A DNA stretch of 5,508 bases from an uncultured Bacteroidales bacterium (lineage in GTDB: Bacteria > Bacteroidota > Bacteroidia > Bacteroidales > Paludibacteraceae). Positions within the stretch are counted from its first letter, which is position 1; each line of letters opens with the position of its first letter. Positions 1 to 5,508 of this stretch are shown here, piece by piece. The notes beneath the pieces are model-generated. The model was not told the origin of the DNA, searched no databases, and saw only the letters and a program-made list of their open reading frames with translations. The stretch spans positions 1-5,508 of the forward strand of contig CALCUH010000075.1 in NCBI GenBank assembly GCA_937907165.1. Reading direction: 5' to 3'. The position numbers and the translations under genes were made by a program.

Positions 1-193
1 CATAATAGTTCTCCAGCATGGAGAGGAAGAGGCTCTTGCCGAAACGGCGCGGACGAATGAAGAAAAAGAAGTCGCTGGAATCTTCCACCTCCTTTATGAA
101 TCGGCTCTTATCCACATAATACATGTTTTGAAGTCTGATGTCCTCAAAGTTACATTTGCCGTAGGGTATCTTTTTCATTTTCTTTCCGTCCAT
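1..193 (-). CDS. N-terminus of an AAA-ATPase-like / PD-(D/E)XK nuclease family protein (3' partial)
   Basis: The first 64 residues are visible before the frame leaves the window. KKIPYGKCNFEDIR, then MYYVDKSRFI and FFFIRPRRFGKSLFLSML are the hallmark opening of the AAA-ATPase_like family (Pfam PF09820). Its members couple an ATPase with a degenerate P-loop (here RRFGKS, residues 49-54) to a C-terminal PD-(D/E)XK nuclease-like domain and are usually about 500-600 residues. The molecular role of the family is poorly defined, and it is highly multicopy in Bacteroides and Parabacteroides. Two starts are possible: ATG 193 gives MDGKKMKKIPYG, while ATG 178 gives MKKIPYG with a purine-rich GGAAAG just upstream. 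I kept the longer form. Its GC content is visibly higher than that of the toxin locus, suggesting resident DNA flanking the variable region. The family call is firm; the exact start is not. Confidence 0.85.
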   Translation of the reverse strand, partial: MDGKKMKKIPYGKCNFEDIRLQNMYYVDKSRFIKEVEDSSDFFFFIRPRRFGKSLFLSMLENYY

Positions 194-209
194 ATATTTT
201 CGAATTGAT

Positions 210-365
210 TCACTTACAAAAATAAGATTTATTTGTCGGGTGGAGAAAATTTAGGGAGGCAAAAACAGAGAGGCGGTATGAGGGGATGGTCATTGACACA
301 ACTGCTTCGTTGACACCGACACCGCATACGTCATCGCAAACTGAATCGACGATAGGAGAACTCAT
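210..365 (-). CDS. Possible 51-codon frame directly after the lipoprotein gene
   Basis: An ATG lies 1 nt after the lipoprotein stop (TAAAATG) and opens a frame MSSPIVDSVCDDVCGVGVNE that continues to a TGA at 210, ending HPTNKSYFCK. The tight junction mirrors the others in the locus. Against it, no domain, helix or signal is visible, and its last codons coincide with the putative promoter of the next gene. It may be the start of a lost gene running into intergenic DNA. Confidence 0.2.
   Translation of the reverse strand: MSSPIVDSVCDDVCGVGVNEAVVSMTIPSYRLSVFASLNFLHPTNKSYFCK
217..224 (-). promoter_or_regulatory. Putative Bacteroidetes -7 promoter box for the AAA-ATPase-like gene
   Basis: The minus strand reads TATTTTTG, matching the Bacteroidetes -7 consensus TAnnTTTG. 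The ATG at 193 is 23 nt further on, giving a short leader. At the expected -33 distance only a T-rich stretch (TTTTCT) is present, not a clean TTTG, so the match is partial. It would make the downstream gene a transcription unit separate from the toxin locus. Confidence 0.4.
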
Positions 366-366
366 T

Positions 367-1038
367 TTATTGTTCCATTTTCTCCGACACTTCTTCACTT
401 GTCATCACAAATTTCCCTTTATCAGAAATGACATACTTCCGCTTTGTGTAAACCGTTTTATAATATTTTTTTTTACCATTTTCCAATTTATAGAAATACT
501 TCTTTTCGAACACCGTAATATTATTATCTTCTATCCGTGAACAAATCGAATAGGGTACTGGAATATCATTCTCTGAGTAATTTCCAAAATACACAAGATA
601 ATCCTCTACTTCTCCTTTCCTATTGTAGACAATAAGAAAGTTCTCTTCTCCACATCCAAGTTCATTATCTTTGACTATTGCTAACAAGACATATTTATCG
701 TCTTGCAACATTTTACTCTTTACTCGAGCTCCCGCCATGCAACCGAGATAGCAAATAGACTGCATATCAATAGGGACACTTCCTTTTACGAATTGATTAA
801 CTTCTGTTTCTAACAAATGGCGTTCCCACATATCTCCTGCGAACTGAGTCATACTATCAAATCCTGCAACATCAACATTATAATAAGAATAACTATAGAT
901 AGGCGTATTTTGATCAGGAAACTTTTCCAAAAACGCCTTGAATTCCACGGACTGAGGAACAAACTCGCCACTATGGACATTTTCACAACTTGTAAAAAAA
1001 ATAGTTACTAATAGTAACAAAAATTTTTTTGCTTTCAT
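367..1038 (-). CDS. Lipoprotein of unknown function, candidate orphan immunity protein
   Basis: The 223-residue product starts MKAKKFLLLLVTIFFTSC. Two lysine-rich positions, a short hydrophobic core and Cys18 preceded by TS form a signal peptidase II site, with Phe at -3, which is tolerated in Bacteroidetes. Residues E19 and N20 follow the lipidated Cys, only weakly resembling a surface-export signal. The mature part is soluble, with an aromatic N-terminal half (a PIYSYSYYNVDV segment), Cys at 96, 100, 129 and 166, and a lysine/tyrosine-rich beta-hairpin-like C-terminus (KKKYYKTVYTKRKYVISDKG). I recognise no named family; the C-terminal style resembles small uncharacterised Bacteroidales lipoproteins. 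It starts 1 nt after a remnant frame, suggesting it was translated together with a now-lost partner. An immunity role is inference from that junction and from the protease toxin upstream. Confidence 0.85.
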   Translation of the reverse strand: MKAKKFLLLLVTIFFTSCENVHSGEFVPQSVEFKAFLEKFPDQNTPIYSYSYYNVDVAGFDSMTQFAGDMWERHLLETEVNQFVKGSVPIDMQSICYLGCMAGARVKSKMLQDDKYVLLAIVKDNELGCGEENFLIVYNRKGEVEDYLVYFGNYSENDIPVPYSICSRIEDNNITVFEKKYFYKLENGKKKYYKTVYTKRKYVISDKGKFVMTSEEVSEKMEQ

Positions 1039-1039
1039 A

Positions 1040-1345
1040 TTATCTAAATTTTATCAAATTACCTTTTGCTCTGATTTCATTACCATCATTTCGACGATTA
1101 TTGTATTGTTCACATTCACATTTTTTATCCCAACCTTCAAAATAATTTCTCGTACAACAACACTCCGTCTCTTTGGCTTCTACATAATTCCATCACTTAT
1201 CAGACCAGTTGTTTAGTGATCTTATCACCATCTTAAACATCGACCAATTTACAAAACTCCGGAAGCGTCTCCAAATAGAATCGACGGACGGCGCAGGAAT
1301 CGGGACGAAAACGGCAAAGGGGATGGACGTTTCATTTCCGCTAAA
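1040..1345 (-). pseudogene. Remnant of a protein C-terminus, possibly a displaced toxin tip, fused to the lipoprotein gene junction
   Basis: The 50 codons at 1192-1043 encode a coding-like, Cys-rich tail: WNYVEAKETECCC, then TRNYFEGWDKKCECEQY, ending GNLIKFR and a TAA at 1040. Only 1 nt separates this stop from the lipoprotein ATG (TAATATG). Upstream in the same frame a TGA at 1193-1195 intervenes, and a further 50 open codons (ETSIPFAVFVPIPAP, then RSLNNWSDK) run back to a TAA at 1346. No start codon supports an independent gene. The stop-to-start junction is what is expected if a toxin domain once preceded the lipoprotein as its partner and all but the last residues were lost. The part upstream of 1195 is less certain because other frames there are also open. 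Confidence 0.4.
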
Positions 1346-1365
1346 TTAAGCTTCAGTCTCTTAAC

Positions 1366-1806
1366 TTAGCGAATGGTTCGAAAATGCGGCAGTATCACAT
1401 TCACAGTTGGATGCCCATTATTCGCTTTCCCAGAGATATAATAATATAAAGCCGGATAGAAGGCTGTAAACGAACAAGGAGGCGATAAACGGCCCTAAAT
1501 CCTTATCATTCGAGAACAGAAGAAAAGCCAAGATTAATAAGAGAGCCAATAATAGGGATAACACAAAACATACAAGAATCAGCCACATAATCGGTTTGGT
1601 AATAAATGATTCACCTGATGGTCGACGAGTAACGTAAAACCGACAAGAATCATTTGAATCAAAATGACGATAAAAAAAACGCCAAGCCACACGCTTTCCC
1701 AACGATTGCAATCGGGGTCATATGCGAAGAAGATAGAGAATAACCATTCCGCTATCGACTCTATCAATAAGGCAATTAGTTTCTGTTTCATGGTTTTCAA
1801 CCACAT
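1366..1806 (-). pseudogene. Frameshifted membrane protein gene
   Basis: An ATG at 1806, 3 nt after the previous stop, opens a frame (MWLKTMKQKLIALLIESIAE, then the helix VWLGVFFIVILIQMILVGF) that dies at 1579. From about 1620 the coding signal moves to another frame, which runs to a stop at 1418 and encodes MWLILVCFVLSLLLALLLIL and a last helix in FIASLFVYSLLSGFILLYL. After about 1425 the first frame is open again and encodes ANNGHPTVNVILPHFRTIR up to a TAA at 1366. Two compensating indels therefore separate three coding-like stretches of one protein of about 146 residues with three to four membrane helices. An alternative start is ATG 1791 (MKQKLIAL). If only the first shift is real, the product would end at 1418 with LWESE. 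No family is recognised. Sequencing error could mimic one shift but is unlikely to produce two. Confidence 0.5.
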
Positions 1807-1809
1807 TGA

Positions 1810-2229
1810 TTATTTATATTTCCCCGTATGTACAATCATCACCACATAAAGCGCCATTACCAATAACATGCATATCATTGCTCCCTCAGTATCAGTAGGA
1901 GCACAGATACTTCCTAGGAAGAGGAATCCTGCCGGAAGGAAAACTAATATTCCCATCGCTATCAAAACGCCTATCCTCATACCACCCACACTACTCGCAC
2001 CGCGCCAAATACTGAATAGGACGACAAACTATATAATGGCCCACTATATAGTTTTTCCAAGAAATTCTCCAAAGCTGAGATTACCCGCGCTTATTCCAAA
2101 CAAAAAAAGCGACAAAAAGCCATAACCTATCGACAACGCAAATAGTTTATCATTGTTCTTTATTATTTCTTTATCATTTTTTCCTATTTTCTCTCTTTTT
2201 AATAGTTCATAAACAACATTAGAAATATT
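1810..2229 (-). pseudogene. Polytopic membrane protein fragment interrupted by two in-frame TAG codons
   Basis: One frame runs for 139 codons, broken only by TAG at 2044-2046 and TAG at 2029-2031. It reads VVYELLKREKIGKNDKEIIK, then a helix in LFALSIGYGFLSLFLFGI, the interrupted stretch TI*WAII*FVVLFSIW, then helices in RIGVLIAMGILVFLPAGFLF and AMICMLLVMALYVVMIV, and ends HTGKYK. That is the composition of a four-helix inner-membrane protein. No ATG, GTG or TTG exists at the N-terminal end; a TAA at 2230-2232 precedes it, so the start is also lost, though an ATG at 2219 in another frame could be the original one. The part after the second TAG has its own ATG at 1980 and would give an intact 56-residue two-helix peptide. 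Its stop lies 3 nt before the next start (TAATCAATG). Small membrane proteins near toxins often act as immunity proteins, but no family is recognised. Confidence 0.5.
2026..2054. repeat. Perfect inverted repeat, 10-bp arms, 9-nt loop
   Basis: The left arm AAACTATATA (2026-2035) and right arm TATATAGTTT (2045-2054) are exact reverse complements around ATGGCCCAC. Both TAG codons that break the minus-strand membrane-protein frame lie within the arms. The stem is AT-rich and has no U-tract typical of a strong terminator, so its role is unknown. It may be an operator-like palindrome or a scar. Confidence 0.7.
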
Positions 2230-2252
2230 TTAATTAAAAACACTTTCTTGTC

Positions 2253-2430
2253 TTAGCGACTATGACGAATTTTCGACAGTATCATATAGTTTTTGGTTCG
2301 CCCGTTGTCGTCATCGTCTCTTCGATCTTCTTTCACTTTGACAAATATAGCAATCGCTAGTCCCAAGAGAGGGAAGGAGTGATATTTTCCCAAAACCATC
2401 AACGAGTTCGGTGTCGGTACGATCAATCAT
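2253..2430 (-). pseudogene. Broken small single-pass membrane protein gene
   Basis: An ATG at 2430 overlaps the previous stop as TAATG and opens a frame starting MIDRTDTELVDGFGK, which runs to a TGA at 2311. The neighbouring frame, with an ATG at 2399, encodes 48 residues: a hydrophobic stretch (SFPLLGLAIAIFV), then a charged region with a DDDD run, ending MILSKIRHSR at a TAA at 2253. One indel near the shared LGKY/FGKI to LLG region would join the two into a protein of about 58 residues with one membrane helix and a charged tail. The coupled start in one frame and the coding-like helix in the other make a frameshifted gene the best reading. The alternative is a short real gene from 2399. No function is recognised; its C-terminus resembles one encoded near 1366. 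Confidence 0.4.
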
Positions 2431-3368
2431 TACTCCTCTTCGACTGTCACGTCAAAATGAAAAACTTTCTTCTCTATGACATAATCTTTAAGATGCTTTT
2501 TACACCACCCAAGATATTTCGCCTTGTATTCATCAGGAAGTCGATAGTAGAAAATTCTATTCCTCTCAACTTCATTCTTCAACATCATCTCATAATCGAA
2601 TTCAGGCGCACCTTTGAGACTCCCGAACATTTTACGATAAAAGAACATAGAGATAGGTTCGTAGACATTTCTCATAAAAGAAGGGTAGCTTTTACCCACA
2701 GTCATCTGTTTATCAGGGAATTTTAGCATTACATCAAACAAGAGATCAAAATATTCCCTATTTTTTTTATAACGCATGATTTCATCGAAATGAAAAAAAT
2801 AGTCATCATCTAAGGTATCGACTTTTGCCGGTTCGGTCAGCATATACTCCTTCCATTGCCTGCACGTCTCCTCATCTTCCAATCTAAATAGCACACATTG
2901 GAAATCGAAAGCGTATTCCACATCCTGATGGCTTTTATACCATTCACGTAACGGTTTCACGTAAGACACATCCTGCAAATTTCCCCAAAAAAATACTAAA
3001 ATACGAGACTGATATTTGAAGGTGATTTCCAGAAGTTTGTCTTTTTGTCTTTTGGTAAAGGATTTTGGTTCGACATCTTGAGACAAAAAATACTGGATAT
3101 TACTATAACCTCCTTTGTATAAGAAACTATCGATAAAAAAATCAATGACTTGCGTCTGCCTCTCTTTCGAATAGGAAGGATAACAGTGAATCAACGTATC
3201 GATGAGGTCATCACAGAGGTTACATTCTTGGGGATGGAAAAAATAATAAGGCAGGTTTTTACACTGCTCTCCATCATCTTTCCCATAAGCGGACGAATAG
3301 AAGAAGACAACACTCAAAAGGACAAGGAATACTTGCTTTGAAAAAATGGCATTTAAAAAAATTCTCAT
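2430..3368 (-). CDS. Secreted (periplasmic) protein of unknown family, candidate immunity protein for the metalloprotease
   Basis: The 312-residue product begins with a clear Sec signal peptide: a hydrophobic core at about 13-24 and a probable signal peptidase I site after AYG (residues 27-29). The mature part is acidic and rich in aromatic residues and predicted helices, with Cys at 36, 49, 52 and 62 near its N-terminus (including CNLC) and a Glu run at the end. I do not recognise a family. No Cys follows a lipobox, so it is probably soluble in the periplasm. The ATG lies 3 nt after the protease stop (TAAGATATG), so the two are very likely co-transcribed and translationally coupled. In Bacteroidetes toxin loci the gene directly after the toxin tip normally encodes its immunity protein, and a periplasmic location would suit an inhibitor of a protease delivered to the envelope. 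That role is inference; the reading frame and signal peptide are seen directly. Confidence 0.85.
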   Translation of the reverse strand: MRIFLNAIFSKQVFLVLLSVVFFYSSAYGKDDGEQCKNLPYYFFHPQECNLCDDLIDTLIHCYPSYSKERQTQVIDFFIDSFLYKGGYSNIQYFLSQDVEPKSFTKRQKDKLLEITFKYQSRILVFFWGNLQDVSYVKPLREWYKSHQDVEYAFDFQCVLFRLEDEETCRQWKEYMLTEPAKVDTLDDDYFFHFDEIMRYKKNREYFDLLFDVMLKFPDKQMTVGKSYPSFMRNVYEPISMFFYRKMFGSLKGAPEFDYEMMLKNEVERNRIFYYRLPDEYKAKYLGWCKKHLKDYVIEKKVFHFDVTVEEE

Positions 3369-3371
3369 ATC

Positions 3372-5508
3372 TTATCGGTTAATTGATTTAACATCATACG
3401 CTCTCAGCATTATCTTGGTTAAGTCTCTTTGGAAATAGTCCATCAAATTCAGTTGATCGTCACCCTGAGAACACGATGATTCCAGTTCTGCTCTATCAAA
3501 CGGATGATCCAAACCAAACACACCATGACCAAGTTCATGGGCAATTGTAATGTCATCAATTCTCGAAGATATGACGAAATAGGGACTGGAGTTTTGTAAA
3601 GGATATCGAGTATTATTAATAGAATATCCCATCACCCAAGATTCCGTCTGGGTTTCAGAATCATATTTATAATTTATAACAGAAGGCAACAAAAATACAG
3701 TATATTTACCCGAATATTTGAAGAGTAATTCTATGAACTGTTCGGAGCCACCATCTCTCGCCATGTTGAAGCAATCACTTTTTGTATATAAAAAGCGATA
3801 ATCATTAATGGTATATACCTTATGTTTCTTAAAGTTCACATTTATCGAATTATATACCACATTTATATCTCGCATAAATTTGTCATAATTCACATTGGTG
3901 CAAATAGCGGGTTTCCCATCCGAATAAGTTCCGTTTACGACAACGAAATCCAACTCATATTCACGTTTTTTACATGGCAACACATATAGAGAATAGACAA
4001 TTTTGGATCCACTTTTCGATTTGAAATTCACCGAAGGGATAGACGGCATACTTGACAAGGACGAGCATTCAAGTACAAGCTTCACCTTGTCATTTGAGAT
4101 GGATGAGGAAACAACCTTAACACTATTATCGCTTGCTGAAATATCCAAATCATTACCTGAATGAACAAACCTCGCACCAGGTTTGATTTTAAACTCCAGC
4201 GTACATCGCTCGGCAGGTTTAAGATAGAGGTACTGGTAAAAAAAAGCACCATTATCATTAGGATTCAGGAATTTGTCACAGGCTTTATTATCATCTACCT
4301 TCCGTGAAAGCGTGTAGTCTGCCAGATTATTATATTTTGACAGTTCAATTTCCATATCATCCATAGAATAACAGAAGAAATAGAAAAGCCAATTTTTCAG
4401 AATCGTCTCTGCTTTCTTATTGTCAGTAGTTTTAATATCGATACAGATGATGGACAACAATTCCGAACCTTTATATAAACATATCAATCCGAACTTTTTC
4501 CCGTTCACTGTGTACAATGCGGCTTCCACATTGCGTTTATGTTGGGTCAATTCGTTTAAATCAGTCATACGATATTTACTGAAAAAAGGTCTTGTAGCGA
4601 AAAACACCATTGATAGTTTGGTCTCATTCCGCCCCTCTTCAAACGATATATTTTGAATATCAGAAGTAAATAAACGTTCTCCAATATCTGAAACCATATA
4701 CGATTCTGACCAAATGAATTGATTATAATTGAACTTATTTGTTGTCGAATAAAAAGTGACATTATCCTTATTCGGATATACGGCAGCACTAGGATCTGAT
4801 TTCTGTAATTCGCCACAAACCATTTTCAGAATGTCAAGATTCTCCTCCACCATCATATGTTTTGCCCAGCGGCCCTTTTGTCCGCACAACCAATTCAACT
4901 CGCTATTAGTATTAGATTTAGGAATCAAAAAGAATTCAACCCATTTAGAAATCACTTCTTTTACCTGCTTATTTTCTTTTTCATCAATTTTAATATATAA
5001 TAACGCCAAAAGTTCATGATTGGTGTTATGGAATGAGATAACACCGTACGCCTGTTCACCTTCCTTGAAATAATACCCCGCCTTTACTTTACTACTATCG
5101 GATGACAAATCAAAAAATTCCGTGATTCTATAGTTACTTAACAATGGTTTGTTCGCAAAACTAAAGAAAATCATATCGGTGTAGGTTTTCGAGCGTTCAA
5201 AGGACGATGAGATTCGGTATTTGGAAAGTTGATTTTTATTTAATGGAACACTATATGTTCCACTATTAATCAATCCTTCAATGATACTGTCATTTAAAAT
5301 GGTCGTAAAACCTTTAATAGATGGAGTATTCTCTTTACATTGTTCTTTCACCGATGACAACAATCCCAGTTTTCCTTCCACTGCATACTCCGCTTTATCC
5401 GTAAAATCGGTTCCGAACAAATCCCCCAACCATGTGAAATTATCAAACCAACCCATTCCATCCTCATCATCCTGCAGTGCGCTCCAGACGAAGCCCACAG
5501 AGTCTTGC
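3372..5508 (-). CDS. C-terminal part of a large putative polymorphic toxin with a metzincin-like zinc metalloprotease tip (5' partial)
   Basis: The frame is open to the right edge of the window. The first in-frame start-like codon (GTG at 5498) is preceded by open codons, so the true start lies upstream and the N-terminus is missing. Counting from that GTG, 708 residues are visible. Residues 651-668 contain HELGHGVFGLDH, an HExxHxxGxxH zinc site with ligands H654, H658 and H665 and catalytic E655. NLMDY at 684-688 fits the Met-turn of metzincins. The protease domain probably spans about 515-708. Before it, about 410-510 is rich in predicted beta strands and may be an Ig-like or linker domain. 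Residues 99-193 and 285-377 are diverged copies of one another. No signal peptide or membrane segment is visible in this part. The stop lies 3 nt before a secreted-protein gene, as in toxin/immunity pairs. The protease call is firm; the role as an interbacterial toxin is inferred from layout, and a housekeeping secreted protease is possible. Confidence 0.85.
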   Translation of the reverse strand, partial: QDSVGFVWSALQDDEDGMGWFDNFTWLGDLFGTDFTDKAEYAVEGKLGLLSSVKEQCKENTPSIKGFTTILNDSIIEGLINSGTYSVPLNKNQLSKYRISSSFERSKTYTDMIFFSFANKPLLSNYRITEFFDLSSDSSKVKAGYYFKEGEQAYGVISFHNTNHELLALLYIKIDEKENKQVKEVISKWVEFFLIPKSNTNSELNWLCGQKGRWAKHMMVEENLDILKMVCGELQKSDPSAAVYPNKDNVTFYSTTNKFNYNQFIWSESYMVSDIGERLFTSDIQNISFEEGRNETKLSMVFFATRPFFSKYRMTDLNELTQHKRNVEAALYTVNGKKFGLICLYKGSELLSIICIDIKTTDNKKAETILKNWLFYFFCYSMDDMEIELSKYNNLADYTLSRKVDDNKACDKFLNPNDNGAFFYQYLYLKPAERCTLEFKIKPGARFVHSGNDLDISASDNSVKVVSSSISNDKVKLVLECSSLSSMPSIPSVNFKSKSGSKIVYSLYVLPCKKREYELDFVVVNGTYSDGKPAICTNVNYDKFMRDINVVYNSINVNFKKHKVYTINDYRFLYTKSDCFNMARDGGSEQFIELLFKYSGKYTVFLLPSVINYKYDSETQTESWVMGYSINNTRYPLQNSSPYFVISSRIDDITIAHELGHGVFGLDHPFDRAELESSCSQGDDQLNLMDYFQRDLTKIMLRAYDVKSINR
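3504..3539 (-). other. Zinc-binding active-site motif HExxHxxGxxH
   Basis: These bases encode HELGHGVFGLDH in the metalloprotease domain. Three His residues would bind the zinc and the Glu would act as general base. A Met in NLMDY, about 21 residues after the third His, supplies the likely Met-turn. Motif and spacing follow the metzincin clan; the exact family cannot be assigned by eye. Confidence 0.9.
4368..4646 (-). repeat. Protein-level internal repeat, copy 2 (about 93 residues)
   Basis: This segment encodes residues 285-377 of the metalloprotease protein and is the second copy of the module at residues 99-193. Both copies open with SFE, continue into a strand ending in FF, carry a conserved P-x-x-S-x-Y-R-x-T core, then strands and a final helix with a conserved Trp (KNWLFYF here, SKWVEFF in copy 1). 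About 90 residues separate the copies and show no clear relation to them. Confidence 0.75.
4920..5204 (-). repeat. Protein-level internal repeat, copy 1 (about 95 residues)
   Basis: This segment encodes residues 99-193 of the metalloprotease protein. It aligns with residues 285-377: ANKPLLSNYRIT matches ATRPFFSKYRMT, AYGVISFHNTNHELLALLYI matches KFGLICLYKGSELLSIICI, and VISKWVEFF matches ILKNWLFYF. The pattern of alternating strands and one helix suggests a small alpha/beta module of unknown function. The copies are too diverged to be obvious as DNA repeats. Confidence 0.75.

Noticed and set aside
287..318. Weak inverted repeat (CAAC/GTTG around TGCTTC) as a terminator after the lipoprotein gene
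   Set aside because: The stem is only four base pairs with no following U-tract.
286..540. Plus-strand open frames here and elsewhere (for example 1868-2125, 2379-2726, 4420-4656, 4756-5019)
   Set aside because: Most lie opposite convincing minus-strand genes or broken frames, show no domain or signal, and their composition is explained by the antisense of those genes.
1810..2229. TAG recoding (stop read as an amino acid), as in some gut phages
   Set aside because: Only two TAGs are involved, both inside one palindrome; a TGA and frameshifts break neighbouring frames, and there is nothing phage-like in the window, so ordinary decay is simpler.
2342..2349. TATATTTG on the minus strand, a match to the Bacteroidetes -7 box
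   Set aside because: No TTTG or TTG lies at the expected upstream distance, and it falls within a probable operon in a hydrophobic coding stretch.
4565..4816. Minus-strand 83-codon frame inside the metalloprotease gene
   Set aside because: It is out of frame within a long, clearly coding frame and its residues show no independent signal.
5496..5498. GTG as the true start of the metalloprotease gene
   Set aside because: The frame stays open upstream to the window edge (codons for Q-D-S precede it), and the resulting protein would lack any secretion or carrier domain.
1..5508. CRISPR arrays, tRNA or rRNA genes and transposases
   Set aside because: No regularly spaced direct repeats, cloverleaf-like sequences or recognisable transposase or integrase motifs were seen on either strand.

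Overview
The window looks like a variable accessory locus from a gut-type Bacteroidales genome (Bacteroides or Parabacteroides are likely). The pointers are low overall GC, genes packed head to tail, a Bacteroidetes-style lipoprotein signal, a TAnnTTTG-type -7 promoter box, and the first residues of an AAA-ATPase-like/PD-(D/E)XK family protein that is highly multicopy in this order. Every supportable gene is on the minus strand, so transcription runs from high to low coordinates. Genus-level assignment is not possible from this sequence alone.

Layout in transcription order: (1) 5508-3372 is the C-terminal 711 codons of a larger protein that is open at the window edge. It ends in a metzincin-type zinc protease domain (HELGHGVFGLDH plus a NLMDY Met-turn) and carries an internal tandem duplication further upstream. 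(2) Three bases later, 3368-2430 encodes a 312-residue protein with a signal peptide, the natural candidate for its immunity protein. (3) 2430-1040 is a run of broken small reading frames: a single-pass membrane protein fragment, a four-helix membrane protein with two in-frame TAG codons inside a palindrome, a membrane protein with frameshifts, and a Cys-rich tail that abuts the next gene. (4) 1038-367 is an intact 223-residue lipoprotein. (5) 365-194 is a short intergenic region containing a putative promoter. (6) 193 to the left edge is the start of the AAA-ATPase-like gene, probably a separate transcription unit.

Interpretation (inference): the layout matches a polymorphic-toxin locus. A long carrier protein ends in a toxic protease domain, its immunity gene follows directly, and downstream lie remnants of displaced toxin tips and orphan immunity genes. 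The broken frames keep near-zero intergenic spacing (TAATG, TAATCAATG, TAATATG, TAAAATG), as expected if each was once a translated cassette. The carrier N-terminus lies outside the window, so the export route (type VI, type IX or other) cannot be decided here.
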